Source of the DNA: Clostridiales bacterium
GTDB taxonomy: Bacteria > Bacillota > Clostridia > Lachnospirales > Lachnospiraceae
DNA length: 23,553 nucleotides
Direction: 5' to 3'
Assembly (NCBI GenBank): GCA_019418195.1
Contig: DYCJ01000009.1
Location: 1 to 23,553 of the forward strand
This document shows, piece after piece, positions 21,232 to 23,553 of this stretch. A model generated the notes under the pieces. The model did not search any database. It was not told where the DNA came from and worked only from the letters and a program-made list of their open reading frames with translations. Position 1 is the first letter of the stretch. The number at the start of each line of letters is the position of its first letter. A program made the translations under genes and the position numbers.

Positions 21232-23178
21232 TTATTTTTTCGCTTTCTTTGCATTCTTTTTCGTGTATGGATCAAATGCGTGTCCGCTGCCTTTGTAGAA
21301 GCGGCTGAACATCTCATAATATTCCAGACGTAGCACCTGTATACCGACGATGAGTCCCTCGAATCCGCAGACGAACAGGTTGCCGAAGATCACGCCGATC
21401 CAGTTCGGATTTCCGCTCTCCGCACCTGCAAGCTGCAGGACTACTTCCATGATCGCTGCATGGCTGACTGCGAATGCGCCGATACGGATGAAGGAAATCG
21501 TATTGGAGAAGTAACTCAGGAGTGTCTCGAACATCTCGAAAAATCCCTGTACGATAAACATTGCCTTGCCGGTTTCCATTTTATCTGCACGTTTCTGTAT
21601 GGCTCTTGTGATTGGTTCACGGAATAACATCACGATCAATGGTACACCGAACATTATTGCCATAACGATCCCGCCCGGAAGCGGATTGCCAGTCATGAAG
21701 AGTACGATCGTTATTACGACCGCGACATAGAAGACAAGACCGGCTGCACCGTTGGGCTCAAACCATGTAGCTTCGATATCCTTGCTTTTTACAGCGTTGA
21801 TAATATGAAGGATCATTGCCACAATGATAAGGAACATACCAAATGCCACTGCGACAATAAATACCGTGTTCAGCTTCCCGAGGAAGGGGAGCGTAGTCAT
21901 ATGGTCGATGGGCCGTATCCACAGGGCAGGCAGTACGTCCTCAAATCCGAAGATACTGCCAAACAGGAATCCGAATATAGTGGAGAATACTCCGGCCGAG
22001 GCGATGATTCCCGCAAGCGGTGCCTTTTTAAAGTGGTAGATGAGCGCTCCGCCAATGAGGAGCAGAAGCCCCTGTCCCACATCACCGAACATCACGCCGA
22101 AAATAAAGGAATACGTAATGCCCACGAATACGGTCGGATCCATTTCATTGTGTGCCGGAAGGCCATACATCTGGACGAACATTTCAAACGGTTTGAACAG
22201 TTTCGGATTTTCCAGCTTGGTGGGGGGCTCTCCGAAGTAGGCGTCATGATCGTCTTCGACCACAACGAACACCTTGTCGTCGTCTTCCACTTCCTTCAGG
22301 AATTTTTCAACATCATCCTCAGCCATCCAGCCGCAGAGAATGTAGTAATCTTCTTTGTTGTCCTCCATCCGTGCCGCAAGTTTGCGGACATCGAAGTTAT
22401 TGGAGAGCTCCTCGAGGCGGTTCCTCGCTGCGATCAGCTGGGGCGCACGGTCGGAGAGCATTTCACCGGCCTGTTTATCCAGATCCTCTATCTCAAGGTT
22501 TACCCGGGCAATTTCTGCTTCGAGTGACTGGTACGCATATGCCGGAGTACCTTCAAACTCGTCTTTTATTTCGATCCGTTCAAAATGCAGGGAACGGAAG
22601 ACAGCGTCGACTTTCTGTGCCTCTGCAGGGGAAACAAAATAAGCCCCGTACACAAAACTTTCATCCCGCTCACCCTCAACGAAGATGGCTTTTAGATCTT
22701 CCATGAGATATTTCTGCATCTTGTGGTAGAATTCCACGGCAATGCGTCCGAACCGGTAGGTTATATACCGGTAATTCAGCACTTTGTGGAGGTCGCAGTC
22801 CACAGGGCGGAAAGGAGCGATAACCTGCTGTTTTGCGCGAAGCTCGTCTATCTTTTTCTTTAACTTTTCCTTCTTCTCCTGAAGTGTCTGGTAGTCTTCG
22901 TTTGCCTTTCGCACGAGTTCAAACATATCGTCAAGTCCCATATCCGATGCCGGTTCAACATCGTCGGCGTTGGGCAGATATCCAACAAACTGGTTTGCCT
23001 TGGCAAGTGCGTCACGATACGGGTTGATTTCGACGAAAGGTCTTAAGTTGTCTACGGTCTTCAGTTCTGACAGGGCGGATTCGAGCTGTATCTCATAGCG
23101 GGAGAGGTACAGGTCGGTCACGCGGTCGATGTCATTCCTCGGACCGGATATGTTGATGAATTTCATTTTAACGATCAT
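21232..23178 (-). CDS. atpI: V-type ATP synthase subunit I (a-type membrane subunit)
   Basis: The 648-residue protein has the family layout: a cytoplasmic N-terminal half with long coiled-coil segments (DYQTLQEKKEKLKKKIDELR at about 95-115; AEIARVNLEIEDLDKQAG), then a membrane half from about residue 340 with seven or eight helices (FGVMFGDVGQGLLLLIGG, TIFGFLFGSIFG). The essential arginine is R565 in the helix with FIRIGAFAVSHA, facing the K-ring glutamate in the ion path. A Lys-rich tail (KKNAKKAKK) ends it. It holds the stator to the membrane and forms the ion half-channels. Its ATG overlaps the subunit C stop by 4 nt and its ribosome site (GGAGGT) lies in the last codons of C. Confidence 0.96.
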   Translation of the reverse strand: MIVKMKFINISGPRNDIDRVTDLYLSRYEIQLESALSELKTVDNLRPFVEINPYRDALAKANQFVGYLPNADDVEPASDMGLDDMFELVRKANEDYQTLQEKKEKLKKKIDELRAKQQVIAPFRPVDCDLHKVLNYRYITYRFGRIAVEFYHKMQKYLMEDLKAIFVEGERDESFVYGAYFVSPAEAQKVDAVFRSLHFERIEIKDEFEGTPAYAYQSLEAEIARVNLEIEDLDKQAGEMLSDRAPQLIAARNRLEELSNNFDVRKLAARMEDNKEDYYILCGWMAEDDVEKFLKEVEDDDKVFVVVEDDHDAYFGEPPTKLENPKLFKPFEMFVQMYGLPAHNEMDPTVFVGITYSFIFGVMFGDVGQGLLLLIGGALIYHFKKAPLAGIIASAGVFSTIFGFLFGSIFGFEDVLPALWIRPIDHMTTLPFLGKLNTVFIVAVAFGMFLIIVAMILHIINAVKSKDIEATWFEPNGAAGLVFYVAVVITIVLFMTGNPLPGGIVMAIMFGVPLIVMLFREPITRAIQKRADKMETGKAMFIVQGFFEMFETLLSYFSNTISFIRIGAFAVSHAAIMEVVLQLAGAESGNPNWIGVIFGNLFVCGFEGLIVGIQVLRLEYYEMFSRFYKGSGHAFDPYTKKNAKKAKK

Positions 23179-23553
23179 TGGGTTTTACCTCCAACGTATG
23201 CCAGCGTCTCGCCGGGTGTGAGGCCGTAGCGTACACATTCCATGGCGGTCGTCAGCTTATTGATTTCTTCTTCTTTCAGGAAGAGATAAGTGTTGATCGC
23301 GGCAATCGAATAAGGATTGCGCCTGCGGTCTATCGTGTACAAATGATGCAGACAGTCCGCATACATCTGTTCCATGGTAAGATTCTGCCGGAAATTATAA
23401 TGACGCGCATAGTAAGTCCGCGCAACCGAATTCTCAAATTCTTCCAGTCCCGGTGCATCGACCATCTCCTTGACCTGATCGGTAGAGAGTTTGTAATGGA
23501 TCGGGATGAGCAGCAGATAAATGTCGGCGGGCTTCATATTATAATATTTCTTT
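23175..23553 (-). CDS. atpC: V-type ATP synthase subunit C, C-terminal part (cut by the window edge)
   Basis: The frame is open to the right edge. The Met codon at 23537 is internal, because the codons before it (reading KKYYN) continue without a stop and no ribosome site is seen. The visible 125 or so residues match the C-terminal third of subunit C: NMKPADIYLLLIPIHYKLS, VARTYYARHYNFRQ, then NPYSIAAINTYLFLKEEEI and AMECVRYGLTPGETL. The last segment is the hallmark of the subunit C end. C is the funnel-shaped socket connecting the central stalk (D, F) to the K ring. It overlaps the subunit I start by 4 nt. Full length should be about 330-350 residues. Confidence 0.9.
   Translation of the reverse strand, partial: KKYYNMKPADIYLLLIPIHYKLSTDQVKEMVDAPGLEEFENSVARTYYARHYNFRQNLTMEQMYADCLHHLYTIDRRRNPYSIAAINTYLFLKEEEINKLTTAMECVRYGLTPGETLAYVGGKTQ

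Overview
The window looks like a chromosomal stretch from an anaerobic low-to-mid-GC Firmicute, most probably a gut Lachnospiraceae. The grounds are strong AGGAGG-type ribosome sites, Clostridia-style families (a DUF6145-like gene next to birA, an Rpn/PD-(D/E)XK gene with a glycine-rich tail, TelA with XpaC) and a rotary V-type ATPase operon with the Clostridia-type K subunit. This placement comes from protein character, not from a database match.

Left part (1-7836). A minus-strand DUF308/HdeD-like membrane protein opens the window. Plus-strand genes follow: a small gene broken by one extra base near an A7 tract, and an FtsH-derived protein that keeps the N-terminal membrane helix and the C-terminal half of the M41 peptidase domain but has lost the AAA+ ATPase and HExxH. 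Next come a radical SAM enzyme, a two-module secreted protein with a degenerate sorting signal, birA with a DUF6145-like neighbour, and a decayed Rpn/PD-(D/E)XK nuclease gene that has lost its catalytic core.

Middle (7844-15032). A minus-strand operon encodes a lipoprotein fusing a periplasmic-binding fold to a von Willebrand A domain, then XpaC, a second binding-protein-like protein, and TelA. No ABC permease or ATPase belongs to this operon. Divergent from it, across a region with three TTTTACAT boxes, lies an Opu-type osmoprotectant/quaternary-amine ABC transporter: one permease, one lipoprotein receptor and one ATPase.

Right part (15078-23553). A V-type ATPase operon is read on the minus strand in the order C (cut by the window edge), I, K, F, E, A, B, an unrecognised membrane protein, D. 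A strong hairpin overlaps the 3' end of the D gene and also serves the converging transporter operon. Subunits A and B form the catalytic head, D and F the central stalk, E a peripheral stalk, C the rotor-to-stalk connector, I and K the ion-translocating membrane part. The K-F gap holds a striking nested inverted-repeat element of about 148 bp.

No rRNA, tRNA, CRISPR array, intact insertion sequence or replication origin was recognised. The points most worth following up are the VWA/binding-protein/XpaC/TelA cassette, the headless FtsH with its frameshifted partner, the structured element inside the ATPase operon, and the extra membrane gene between subunits B and D.
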